Source: Pseudoclavibacter sp. AY1F1 (GTDB taxonomy: Bacteria > Actinomycetota > Actinomycetes > Actinomycetales > Microbacteriaceae). From it: a stretch of DNA of 64,000 nt. Below are positions 1-8,159 of this stretch, piece after piece. Within the stretch, counting starts at the first letter, position 1; each line of letters begins with the position of its first letter. A program made the translations under genes and the position numbers. The notes below the pieces were generated by a model. That model ran no database searches. It saw only the letters and a program-made list of their open reading frames with translations, and was not told where the DNA came from. Location of the stretch: assembly GCF_002931075.1 (NCBI RefSeq), contig NZ_PSTQ01000016.1, forward strand, positions 1 to 64,000, given 5' to 3'.

Positions 1-108
1 GCTACCAGGCGGGTCCGGAGTGGTGGGTGTTCCCGCGCCTCCCCCGCCAATTTAAGGGCGAAGTGCCCCGGCACGGGAACACCCACCACTCCGGACCCGC
101 CTGGTAGC
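1..108. repeat. 35-bp perfect inverted repeat with 38-base centre
   Basis: Positions 1-35 and 74-108 are exact reverse complements, giving a perfect 35-bp stem with a 38-base centre. The centre holds one copy (minus orientation, 48-65) of the motif cacttcgcccttaaattg. The left arm begins at the first base of the window, so the repeat may extend outside. It is longer than a usual intrinsic terminator and has no U-tract. It could be a REP-like palindrome, the end of a mobile element, or a very strong terminator for an unseen gene to the left. The rest of 1-391 shows no convincing gene, only the second motif copy and the leader of the MFS gene. Confidence 0.85.
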
Positions 109-145
109 AGGAGCCTCGAGCGCCCTCGCGGCTCCGCGCATTCCA

Positions 146-163
146 ACTCGCCCTTAAATTGAC
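146..163 (+). repeat. Copy of dispersed motif cgcccttaaattgac
   Basis: The sequence actcgcccttaaattgac matches the motif in the centre of the 1-108 inverted repeat (opposite strand) and at 23726-23745. It ends in TTGAC(A), which resembles a -35 hexamer, about 230 bases before the MFS start. No function is known to me. Confidence 0.6.
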
Positions 164-391
164 AACCAGGCCGAGCAAAAATCACAACGAGTCGGAGCAA
201 ACCAATTGGTAGGCCCAGGCGCGGCGCGGCAGTACAGTGATGTCACCGAGAACGACGGGTGGCGGCGCAGCCGCCCGGCAAGATGCTCCACACCGCAAAA
301 ACACCGCCCCACGCCGCACCACCCCGGCGCTGCCCACCAGCGCACGTACCGCACCCCGCATGCGAAGTCCCGCCCGAGGAAAGGCACCACA

Positions 392-1858
392 GTGCACCGT
401 CTCCGCTCCACCGGCTTCGCTTCCATTGCGGGCATCGTCGGGTTCCTCGCGTTCGTCGAGTTCACGAGCGGGATCCTGCAGGGGTACTACACGCCGCTGC
501 TCACCGACATCGCGCGGCACCTCGGCATCCACGACGCCGACGTCAACTGGCTCGAGGGAGCGCAGCTCATGCTGTCCGCGCTCGTAGTTCCCGTGCTCGC
601 CAAACTCGGCGACATGCTCGGCCAGCGCAAGGTGCTGCTCGTCTCGACGGCAGTCACGGCCCTCGCGTCGTTCGGGCTCGTGTTCGCGCAGGAGTTCTGG
701 ATGTTTCTCGTCGCGTGGGCCTTGCAGGGCTTCTACGTCATCTGGCTCCCGATCGAGATCGCGCTCATCTGGTCGCGCACGCGCGAGCGACCGGGCTCGG
801 CGAGGCTCACGCGCACCGCGGCCGGAGTGCTCGTCGCCGCACTGCAGCTGGGCGCCATCGCGGGAGCTCTGAGCGCAGGAGCGCTCGCCGAAGCCCTGCC
901 TGTGCAGGTGCTCCTCCTGATCCCGGCAGTTGCCGTCGCGATCTGCTTCTTCGTGATCCTGTTCGGCGTGAGGGAGGCCCCCAACCCGGTGGGTGGCAAG
1001 CTCGACTACCCCGGTCTCCTGCTCCTCAGTTTCGCCCTCGTCTCGTTCACGGGGGGCCTCAGCCTGCTTCGCGTCAACGGACCTGCCGACCTGTTCTCCT
1101 GGCTGATCGTGGTGCTCGGCCTCGCGCTGCTCGCTGTCTTCGCGCGCGTCGAGCTTGGCCAGCCGGATCCCCTCATCGACGTGCGCCTTTTCCGCTCGTC
1201 GGCGCTGTGGCCAGTGTTCCTAACGGCCGGGCTCTTCGGCGTGAGCGTCCTCGGCGCGCAGGCACCCCTGTCGACGTTCGCGCGCACTGACCCGAGCGTG
1301 TACGGGTACGGGCTGGGTGCATCCGCTGGCCAGACGTCGATCCTGATCGGCTCGTACGTGCTGTCGATGGTCGTCGGGGCCCTGCTCTACGGGCAGGTCA
1401 CGAAGCTCCTGGCGCCCCGCATCGCACTGATCGGCGCGAGCGGACTCGTCGCGACCGGATACTTGCTGTTCCTCCCGTTCCATGACGGCTTCCTGCAGGC
1501 GGTCACCAACATGGTCATCGCGGGAATCGGTTCCGGGGCGCTGGTCGCAGCCCTGCCCTCCGCCGCCGCTGCCGCCGCCCCGGCAGCGCAGACGGGCGTC
1601 GCGACCGGACTGACCAACTCGGTGAAGACGCTCGGCGGCGCCATCGCGTCGTGCGTGTTCGGCATCGCCCTGCTCGGCACGCTGGCGAATGCACCCGCCG
1701 CGGCCGAGGGCACGGCCGGGTCCCTCGCCGGCTACTTCACCGTGTGGACCGTGTGCGGCCTCACCGCAGTCGCGGCTGCGATCGCCCTCTGCTTCGTGCC
1801 GAAGACAGCGTTCCAGGATGCACCCGAGCGGGCAGGCCAGGCGCCCGTCGTCGTGTAG
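392..1858 (+). CDS. MFS drug-efflux-type transporter (DHA2-like)
   Basis: This encodes a 488-residue multi-spanning membrane protein of the major facilitator superfamily, probably a proton-driven exporter of small molecules or drugs; the substrate cannot be told. The loop KLGDMLGQRKVLLVS after the second helix matches the conserved MFS motif A (GxLaDrxGrkrvl). The hydrophobic segments and length suit the 12-14-helix DHA2 group. I chose the GTG at 392 because gaggaaagg lies about 8 bases upstream and the first helix follows soon after. A longer in-frame opening from 206 would add an Arg/Pro-rich, non-membrane stretch that looks non-coding. It converges on the histidine kinase gene with a 13-base gap and no obvious terminator. 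Confidence 0.85.
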   Translation: MHRLRSTGFASIAGIVGFLAFVEFTSGILQGYYTPLLTDIARHLGIHDADVNWLEGAQLMLSALVVPVLAKLGDMLGQRKVLLVSTAVTALASFGLVFAQEFWMFLVAWALQGFYVIWLPIEIALIWSRTRERPGSARLTRTAAGVLVAALQLGAIAGALSAGALAEALPVQVLLLIPAVAVAICFFVILFGVREAPNPVGGKLDYPGLLLLSFALVSFTGGLSLLRVNGPADLFSWLIVVLGLALLAVFARVELGQPDPLIDVRLFRSSALWPVFLTAGLFGVSVLGAQAPLSTFARTDPSVYGYGLGASAGQTSILIGSYVLSMVVGALLYGQVTKLLAPRIALIGASGLVATGYLLFLPFHDGFLQAVTNMVIAGIGSGALVAALPSAAAAAAPAAQTGVATGLTNSVKTLGGAIASCVFGIALLGTLANAPAAAEGTAGSLAGYFTVWTVCGLTAVAAAIALCFVPKTAFQDAPERAGQAPVVV

Positions 1859-1871
1859 GCGCGGGCACGCC

Positions 1872-3497
1872 TCACCCTCGGGCGGGCGCAGCCGACGGGA
1901 GGCGCACCGTGAAGCGCGTGGAGCCTGGCCGGCTGTCGACGGAGATCGTGCCGCCGTGCGCATCCACGACGCTCTTGACGATCGAGAGGCCGAGGCCCGT
2001 GCCTCGCGTGACCGGGACGGAGCTCGCCTCCGTCTCGCCGCGAGTGCGCGACACGTCGCCGCGCACGAAGCGCTCGAAGAGGTGCTCGAGCACGCCGGGG
2101 TCGATGCCCGGCCCGTCGTCGGCCACGCTCAGCACCGCTTCCCCGCGGTCGACACCGAGCGTCAGCGAGACGTTCGTACCTGCCGGAGTGTGCGCGTTGG
2201 CGTTGGCGAGCAGGTTCGAGACAACCCGACGCAGCTGCGCCTCGTCGCCGGTGACCTCGATGGCGACGCCAGGGATATCGAGGTTCCATTTGTGATCAGG
2301 CCAGGCGGCGTGGGCGTCGCCGATCGACTCGAGCGCGATGAGCGACAGGTCGACGGTGCGGTGCTCGGTTTCCACACCTTCGTCGAGCCGGGCGAGCAGC
2401 AGGAGCTCCTCGACCAGGGCCGTCATGCGCACGGACTCCGAGTCGATGCGCTCGAGCGCCCGCGCCGTGTCCTCGGGCAACTCGGCGCGACTGCGACGCG
2501 TCAGCTCCGAGTAGCCGCGAATCGACGCGAGGGGTGTGCGGAGTTCGTGGCTCGCATCCGCGACGAACTGCCGCATCTTCGCCTCGCTTGCCTCCCGCGC
2601 CGTGAAGGCTCTTGAGATGTGCCCAAGCATCGTGTTGAACGCTTGCCCCATGCGGCCGACCTCAGTGCGCGGGTCGGCGTCGCGCGGCTCGACGCGCACG
2701 TCGAGGGCCGCGTCACCCGAGGTGAGCGGCAGCTTCGAGATGCTCGTCGCGAGGTGCTCCACCCGCTCGAGCGGGGCCATGGATGCGCGAATCCAGCGAG
2801 ACGTGAAGAGCGCCGCGAGGGCGATGCCGAGCAGACCGATGAGCGCGATCATGAGGCTCAGCGTGGTCGTGGTCGCGTTCACGTCTCCGAGCGGCAGCGC
2901 GATGACGACGCCGTACCCGGCCGGGCCTTCGCTCGCCTGGGCACGAACCTCGCCGATGCCGTCGACGCTCACCGTATGCGCCTTGCCATCTTGCGGGACG
3001 GTCGCGAGCGACTCCGCGATGCTCTCCGAGATCAGAACGACCTCGCCGAGACTGTTGAGCGCGCCGGCCGAGATGACCGTGCCGTCGTCGATGACCGCGC
3101 CGACGGTCCCTTCCGCCTGCCCTGGCAGCTTCAGCACGAACGTGGCGTTCGGGGTGATCGAGAGCGGCCCCCCGGAGCCTCCCGGCCCGCCTGCCCCCTC
3201 CCGCCCACGGTCGCTCGCCGACGAGAGCTGCTGATCGAGCCTGTCCACGAGCACGTTGTGCAGCAGCGTCACGCTGACGGCACCGATGATGGCGGTCACG
3301 ATGACCAGGGTCGCGACGAGCCCGAGCACGAGTCGACGCCGAAGGGTGAGCGGGGCGCGATCGCGCGCGCCAGCCGGCGAGACAGGTACGCCCTGGGAGA
3401 CAGGCGCGGCCTGGGAGATAGGCGCGGTCTGGGAGACAGGCCCAGCCTGGGCGGATGCGCCAGGGGCCGAACCGGACGCGCCCCCGGCCGGGCTCAT
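1872..3497 (-). CDS. Two-component sensor histidine kinase
   Basis: This is a membrane sensor kinase of 541 residues, partner of the response regulator encoded just upstream. It has a Pro/Ser/Ala-rich N-terminus, a first membrane helix (about 55-80), an extracytoplasmic sensor loop rich in Gly (about 80-210), a second helix (about 213-235), a HAMP linker, a HisKA domain with phospho-acceptor His near residue 317 in ASHELRTPLASIRGYSEL, and a HATPase domain with the N, G1 (DDGPGI) and G2 (GTGLGLSIV) boxes. The architecture resembles actinobacterial TcrY/MprB-like kinases. The start ATG overlaps the regulator stop codon by 4 bases (ATGA), so the two are co-translated. The signal sensed is unknown. 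Confidence 0.92.
   Translation of the reverse strand: MSPAGGASGSAPGASAQAGPVSQTAPISQAAPVSQGVPVSPAGARDRAPLTLRRRLVLGLVATLVIVTAIIGAVSVTLLHNVLVDRLDQQLSSASDRGREGAGGPGGSGGPLSITPNATFVLKLPGQAEGTVGAVIDDGTVISAGALNSLGEVVLISESIAESLATVPQDGKAHTVSVDGIGEVRAQASEGPAGYGVVIALPLGDVNATTTTLSLMIALIGLLGIALAALFTSRWIRASMAPLERVEHLATSISKLPLTSGDAALDVRVEPRDADPRTEVGRMGQAFNTMLGHISRAFTAREASEAKMRQFVADASHELRTPLASIRGYSELTRRSRAELPEDTARALERIDSESVRMTALVEELLLLARLDEGVETEHRTVDLSLIALESIGDAHAAWPDHKWNLDIPGVAIEVTGDEAQLRRVVSNLLANANAHTPAGTNVSLTLGVDRGEAVLSVADDGPGIDPGVLEHLFERFVRGDVSRTRGETEASSVPVTRGTGLGLSIVKSVVDAHGGTISVDSRPGSTRFTVRLPSAAPARG
3378..3455 (-). repeat. Tandem 18-bp repeats encoding VSQxxP
   Basis: Four adjacent 18-bp units (consensus around ggagacaggcgcggcctg) encode the hexapeptide VSQAGP/VSQTAP/ISQAAP/VSQGVP in the cytoplasmic N-terminus of the histidine kinase. 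Such an in-frame repeat can change copy number by slippage without breaking the gene. Confidence 0.8.
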
Positions 3498-4243
3498 TCC
3501 GCGGCCTTGAGCATGTACCCCACACCGCGCACGGTGCTGATCATCGGCTCGCGGCCAGCATCCACCTTCTTGCGCAGGTAGGAGATGTACAGCTCGACGA
3601 CGGTCTCGCGCCCGCCGAAGTCGTAGCTCCACACGTGGTCGAGGATCTGCGCCTTCGACAGCACGCGTCGGGGGTTGCGCATGAGGAAGCGCAGCAGCTC
3701 GAACTCCGTGGCGGTGAGCTCGATAAGGTCGTCGCCGCGGCGCACTTCGTAGCTCTCCTCGTCGAGGCTGAGGTCGCCGACGCGCAGCACGGGGTCGTTC
3801 GCGCCGCCCTGCGTGAGCATGGAGCGCCGCACGAGGCCGCGCACTCGCGCGATGACCTCTTCGAGGCTGAAAGGCTTGGTGACGTAGTCGTCCCCGCCGG
3901 CGGTGAGGCCCGCGAGTCGGTCGGCGAGCGCATCCTTCGCGGTGAGGAACAGTACCGGCAGCGTCTCGTCGTCGGCGCGGATGCGGTGCAGCAGGGTGAG
4001 CCCGTCGGTGTCGGGCAACATGATGTCGAGCACGGCGGCGTGCGGCTTGAACTCGCGTGCGACCTTGATCGCGGATGCCCCGTCCGCGGCGGTGCGGACC
4101 TCCCAACCCTCGTAGCGGAGCGCCATTCTGAGGAGGTCGGTGAGCGAGGGTTCGTCGTCGACGACAAGCACTCGGATGGCGGACCCGTCGGCCGCCTTGA
4201 GCATCGGGCCGAGCCGCGAGCTCGACTGGTCGGTTGCAGGCAT
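3494..4243 (-). CDS. OmpR-family response regulator
   Basis: This is a 249-residue DNA-binding response regulator. The receiver domain (about 23-135) has the acidic pair VVDDE, the phospho-acceptor Asp near 73 in VLDIMLPD, the conserved Thr in LFLTAKDA and Lys in YVTKPFSLEE. The C-terminal winged helix (about 150-245) carries LTATEFELLRFLMRNP and ends in STVRGVGYMLK, both typical of OmpR/PhoB effectors. It is the first gene of the pair with the kinase at 1872-3497. Upstream of the ATG the coding strand reads aaaggggagac, a suitable ribosome binding site. Targets are unknown; the neighbouring MFS and secreted-protein genes are possible but unproven. Confidence 0.93.
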   Translation of the reverse strand: MPATDQSSSRLGPMLKAADGSAIRVLVVDDEPSLTDLLRMALRYEGWEVRTAADGASAIKVAREFKPHAAVLDIMLPDTDGLTLLHRIRADDETLPVLFLTAKDALADRLAGLTAGGDDYVTKPFSLEEVIARVRGLVRRSMLTQGGANDPVLRVGDLSLDEESYEVRRGDDLIELTATEFELLRFLMRNPRRVLSKAQILDHVWSYDFGGRETVVELYISYLRKKVDAGREPMISTVRGVGYMLKAAE

Positions 4244-4354
4244 GCCTCTAGTCTCCCCTTTGATCTATGGAGAGCCTATGAGGCGCCTGTGACCTGTTTG
4301 TGTCGGAGTACGGGGGAGCCCCCGATCTCTGCGGCCCAGCGGTAGAGGACTCGG

Positions 4355-5131
4355 CTAGCAGCCTGCGGTGAATGCCATATTTCCTAGGAAGATCGCCTGC
4401 GCTCCTCCCGAACCTCCCGCGGAGTAGTAATTGATGACCAAGGAGCTCACTGGCCCCACAAAGGTGACGGTCACCGAATTTGCCGTTGTCGTCTGGCCAG
4501 ATTCGGAATTCACCGTGTTCGTCGTCCACGGCGACACGGACGTTCCGACGCCCGCGATCTGCGATCCCTGCCCACTCCTCGTGAATGTGGCAGCACTCGT
4601 GATGTAGGCCGCGTCGTTGTAGGTGGCCGTGGATCGCGTGAACCCGTAGATCGTGAAGGACAGGTTCTGTACGGGCCGATCAAACGAAATCGTCGTCGCT
4701 TGTCCGCGCGGTGTCGTCGTCGAGGCAGACGAAGTCTGCTGGAGGGCAAGGCGAGCGTTCGTGCCCGTGGCGCCACCCGCGACAGTCGGGGTAGCGAGCC
4801 TAAGATTCGCTGCGTTCAGTGCATAGGCTCCCCCAACGAGCGTGGTCGCGAAGCTCACGCCGACGTTGCCCACGGAGGCGGCAGCACCGGCGAGCGCCAC
4901 GCTCGCAGAACCAGTCGTCGTTGTTGTTCCAGGCGTGTAGTTGACGGCATTGGCGGCCCCGGCACCGGTACTTTGGAAGCGGACCTGCCCCGGGTACGTC
5001 AAGGTACAAGGAGACGCGGACGCGCTGGGCACCGCGACCGCGGCCGCAATCACTGGCACGGCCCAAGCTGTCGCCGTGAGCACTTGGCGACGTGACGTGG
5101 AACCGGAAGCTGAGGGCAGGGATTCAGGCAT
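4355..5131 (-). CDS. Secreted protein with Tat-like signal peptide
   Basis: I do not recognise the mature domain. The product (258 residues from the chosen ATG) begins with a short polar region, then SRRQVLTATAW and a hydrophobic stretch ending in ASAS, as in the Tat-type leaders common on surface proteins of Microbacteriaceae. The mature part is rich in Thr, Ala, Gly and Ser, suggests beta structure, has Cys only near its start and as the final residue, and lacks LPXTG and a C-terminal membrane helix, so it is probably released. The start is uncertain: in-frame codons continue to 5263, but the ATG at 5131 gives a normal leader length. It stands alone between the two-component system and efeB. 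Confidence 0.7.
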   Translation of the reverse strand: MPESLPSASGSTSRRQVLTATAWAVPVIAAAVAVPSASASPCTLTYPGQVRFQSTGAGAANAVNYTPGTTTTTGSASVALAGAAASVGNVGVSFATTLVGGAYALNAANLRLATPTVAGGATGTNARLALQQTSSASTTTPRGQATTISFDRPVQNLSFTIYGFTRSTATYNDAAYITSAATFTRSGQGSQIAGVGTSVSPWTTNTVNSESGQTTTANSVTVTFVGPVSSLVINYYSAGGSGGAQAIFLGNMAFTAGC

Positions 5132-5329
5132 GGGGCCCCGATCGAGGAGGGCCAAGCGCGTGCGCAGTGGACGACGCTCGCCCATGCCGCGATTGGCAGT
5201 AACACTCGATGACGCTAAAGAAACTTGCTTTCGCATCGCCAGATGGCACTGCCGATCGCGCAAAAGGGTCGCAATACGGCGTATCCGTTCGCGGATAGCC
5301 TGGAGCGCCGCAGGCTCGACGGGTCCTTG

Positions 5330-6718
5330 CTAGCGGAAGAGCGTCTCCCCCACGTAGCCGCCCTCTCGGGCTCCTGGCGGGATCGCCCAGATGCCACTGC
5401 CGGTGTGCTTGATGTACTCGTTGAGGAGGTCGGTGCCAAGCGACTGCTGCACGCGGATGAACTGCTCGGGGTCGCGCTGGTAGGAGAGGAAGAAGAGGCC
5501 AGCGTTGAGTCGGCCGAGCTCGTCGTTGCCGTCGACGAAGTTGTAGCCACGACGCAGGAGACGCGCCCCCGCGTTCCTCGCTGGGTGGGCGAGGGCGACG
5601 TGCGAACTCGCATCGATCGCGGGCTGCCCGAACGTGGTGCTGCTCTCGACCGCGAAGTCCGGCTCCGTGAACTCCTCGCCGCCGCTGAGCGGGGCGCCGA
5701 CACGCTTGTCGCGGCCGATGATCTGCTCCTGCTCCTCGAGCCGCACGCGGTCCCACGACTCGATCATCATGCGGATGCGCCGAGCCACCAGGTACGAGCC
5801 CCCGGCAAGCCAGTCGGCCCCGTCGCCGGGGGCGACCCACACGTGCTCGGCGGTGGCGCTTGTCTCCTCGGCCTTGACGTTGGCCGTGCCGTCCTTGAAG
5901 CCGAACAGGTTGCGCGGCGTGGCCTGGCTCGTGGACGTCGACGAGGTGCGCCCAAAGCCGAGCTGCGACCAGCGGAGGATGACCCGCCCGAAGCCGATGC
6001 GGGTCAGGTTGCGGATGGCGTGCACCGCGACCTGCGGGTCGTCTGCACAAGCCTGGATGCACAGGTCCCCGCCGGAGAGCTCGCTCTCGAGCGCGTCCCC
6101 CGAGAACCGCGGGAGCTGCGTGAGCTTCGCCGGCTGCTTGCTCGCGAGCCCGAAGCGGTCGACGCCCTCGCCGTCGACGAAGAGCGTCGGCCCGAACCCG
6201 AACGTGACGGTGAGCGCAGACGGCGGCAGCCCCATGGCTTCGCCGGTGTCGTCCGGCGGGGCAAGCGGCGAGCCGCCGACGGCGCCAGACGCGGAGACGT
6301 CGAGGCCCTGCACGAGGCGGGACGACGCGTAGCTCCAGTCCTGCAGCAGCTCGACGAGTTCCTCGCGCGTAGTGCCCTCGCGAACGTCGAACGTCGCGAA
6401 GTGGAGGCGGTCCTGCGCGGGCGTGACGATTCCGGCTTGGTGCTCACCGTTGAAGGGGTACTGGGTGCCGCTGCCCACATGCGACGTGGAACCCGCGCCG
6501 GTCGAGGCGGCGATGCCGTAGCCACCGGCGCCACCAGCGGCGATGCCAGCAGCTCCAGCGCCGAGCAAACCGAGCAGGCCGCGGCGCGAGAGGCCACCGC
6601 CCGCGGCTGGTGCCGAGTCAGCCGCAGCGGGCCGACGGGCCGCCGTCGAACCGGACCTCGAGGCCCCGGCAGGCGCATCCGCCCCATCGGGTTCGTGCCC
6701 GGTCACACCTGCGCTCAC
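5330..6718 (-). CDS. efeB: Deferrochelatase/Dyp-type peroxidase EfeB
   Basis: This is the third gene of the efeUOB iron-uptake operon. It encodes a 462-residue Tat-exported haem peroxidase that works with EfeO and EfeU in acquiring iron outside the membrane. The leader has the twin-arginine motif LSRRGLLGLLGAG. The mature protein has the Dyp hallmark GxxDG (GFKDGTAN) and, near the C-terminus, a His-rich haem segment followed by RLLRRGYNFVDG as in EfeB proteins. The GTG at 6718 was chosen because agaaggag lies about 5 bases before it; the in-frame extension upstream looks non-coding. Length fits the family. Confidence 0.92.
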   Translation of the reverse strand: MSAGVTGHEPDGADAPAGASRSGSTAARRPAAADSAPAAGGGLSRRGLLGLLGAGAAGIAAGGAGGYGIAASTGAGSTSHVGSGTQYPFNGEHQAGIVTPAQDRLHFATFDVREGTTREELVELLQDWSYASSRLVQGLDVSASGAVGGSPLAPPDDTGEAMGLPPSALTVTFGFGPTLFVDGEGVDRFGLASKQPAKLTQLPRFSGDALESELSGGDLCIQACADDPQVAVHAIRNLTRIGFGRVILRWSQLGFGRTSSTSTSQATPRNLFGFKDGTANVKAEETSATAEHVWVAPGDGADWLAGGSYLVARRIRMMIESWDRVRLEEQEQIIGRDKRVGAPLSGGEEFTEPDFAVESSTTFGQPAIDASSHVALAHPARNAGARLLRRGYNFVDGNDELGRLNAGLFFLSYQRDPEQFIRVQQSLGTDLLNEYIKHTGSGIWAIPPGAREGGYVGETLFR

Positions 6719-6868
6719 CGGCGCTCCTTCTGATCGTTTCGTTGTGAATGGCCAACTTGCGTGACAAACGGCACGGAAGGACGACTTTGGGGCCGTCTCG
6801 GGCCGATCATCACGCAAGTCAACCAAGCGTGCTTGGCCGAGGCTACGCCTCGAAGACAGGCACCGAGG

Positions 6869-8086
6869 TTACGCCTGCAGGCCGAGCACTGTGGTCGTGA
6901 GTTGCGAGAGCGGCTCGGCCAGCGCATCCACCTGAGTGGACAGCTCCTTAACCTGGTCTGGCGTGAGGTCGCGGTAGTTGGTGAAGCCTTCCTCGTAGCT
7001 GCCGTAGCTGCCAAGCAGGTCGTTCAGCGCCGTGAACTCGGCGCTGATCGAGTCGGCGGTCGCGGTGCCGTCCTCGCCCTTGGAGCGGGCGACGTCCTCG
7101 ACGATGCCGAACGCCACTTCGGCGCCTTCGACGTTCGCCTTGAAGTCGCTGAGGTCGGTGCCAGACCACCAGTCCTCTTCACCGGAGATCTTGCCGGTCG
7201 CAACCTCGTCGAGCAGGCCGATGGCGCCGTTCGTGATGTCTTCGATGGAGATCTCGAACTCGTCGCTGTTCACGAGGTCGGCGAGTTCCTGGATGTCGGC
7301 GACGAGCTGGTCGGCGTAGGCGGCGCGCTCTTCGGTTGTCGACGGCGCCCAGTCGAGGAACGCGTCGGTGTCGTCGGAGTTCTTGTCGCCCGGCTGCGGC
7401 TGCCAGAGGTCCTTCTCGATGCGGTGGAAGCCGGTCCAGTCGAGGCCCTCGGCAACAGCGTCGACCTCGCGGTAGTCGACCTTCGGGTCGAGGTCGCCGA
7501 ATGCTTCGGCGGTGGGCTCGATGCGCTCGTACGGCACGCGGGCTGCCGCGAACAGCTCGCGGGCCTTCTCGTCGTCGCCGGACTTGTAGGCCGCAGTGAA
7601 CTCCCCGACGAGCGGGACCAGCTCGGAGACCTGGTTGCGGAGGTACGCGGTGTAGCTCGTAACGGCTTCGTCGTAGGCGGCCTGGTCGTCGGCGGCGACT
7701 TCGACGGCTTCTCCGGAGACCTCGAAGGAGGTCTGGCCGATGCCGGCGCCGATCATCCCTGGCTTGCAGACGGTGAAGTAGCTGCCAGGCTGCGCGACGA
7801 CGGAGAGCTGGCGGCTCGTGCCCGGCGCGATGTTCTCGACTTCGCCCACGATGCGGAGGCCGTCGTCGGCGAGCAGGTAGAACTCGGTGACCCGCTCGCC
7901 GTCGTTCGTGACGTCGAACGTGATCGGGCCGCTGGCAGCGGATGCACCCGAGATGGTGCAATCGGTGTCGGTGCTCGAGACGGCGAGGGAGGAGGCCGAG
8001 TCAGCGGGTGCGTTCGGCACGCAGCCGGTGAGGGCGACGAGGGCCGCCGCGGAGAGCAGTCCGGCGGCGAGTGGCTTGAGTTGCAT
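6869..8086 (-). CDS. efeO: Iron uptake lipoprotein EfeO
   Basis: This is a 405-residue periplasmic/cell-surface iron-binding lipoprotein, second gene of efeUOB. The leader ends in the lipobox LTGC (Cys near residue 22). An N-terminal cupredoxin-like domain (about 35-130) is followed by an M75 imelysin-like domain (about 150-405) with the HxxE motif in GFHRIEKDLW, known in this family to bind metal. An aaggac ribosome binding site lies 7 bases before the ATG. EfeO delivers iron to the EfeU permease and works with EfeB. Full length and intact. Confidence 0.94.
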   Translation of the reverse strand: MQLKPLAAGLLSAAALVALTGCVPNAPADSASSLAVSSTDTDCTISGASAASGPITFDVTNDGERVTEFYLLADDGLRIVGEVENIAPGTSRQLSVVAQPGSYFTVCKPGMIGAGIGQTSFEVSGEAVEVAADDQAAYDEAVTSYTAYLRNQVSELVPLVGEFTAAYKSGDDEKARELFAAARVPYERIEPTAEAFGDLDPKVDYREVDAVAEGLDWTGFHRIEKDLWQPQPGDKNSDDTDAFLDWAPSTTEERAAYADQLVADIQELADLVNSDEFEISIEDITNGAIGLLDEVATGKISGEEDWWSGTDLSDFKANVEGAEVAFGIVEDVARSKGEDGTATADSISAEFTALNDLLGSYGSYEEGFTNYRDLTPDQVKELSTQVDALAEPLSQLTTTVLGLQA

Positions 8087-8113
8087 GGTTGTCCTTCTAC
8101 TGAGAGCTGCTGA

Positions 8114-8157
8114 GGGTGAGAGGTCTGAGAGGGTGAGAGGCCTGAGAGGGTGAGAGG
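8114..8157 (-). repeat. 17-bp tandem repeat between efeU and efeO
   Basis: About 2.6 copies of gggtgagaggYctgaga fill most of the 73-base gap between efeU and efeO. The transcript would be a pyrimidine-rich direct repeat (cctctcaccctctcag) just before the efeO ribosome binding site. Function unknown. Confidence 0.75.
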
Positions 8158-8159
8158 TT

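Noticed and set aside
206-391. N-terminal extension of the MFS protein
   Set aside because: The extra 62 residues are Arg/Pro/His-rich and non-membrane, while a good ribosome binding site supports the GTG at 392.
1872-4106. A single 744-residue protein spanning kinase and regulator region
   Set aside because: The part before 3497 is an Arg-rich shadow of the response regulator gene in another frame; the kinase starts at 3497.
5225-6733. Long plus-strand opening across efeB
   Set aside because: It is antisense to a clearly conserved Dyp peroxidase and shows no recognisable domain.
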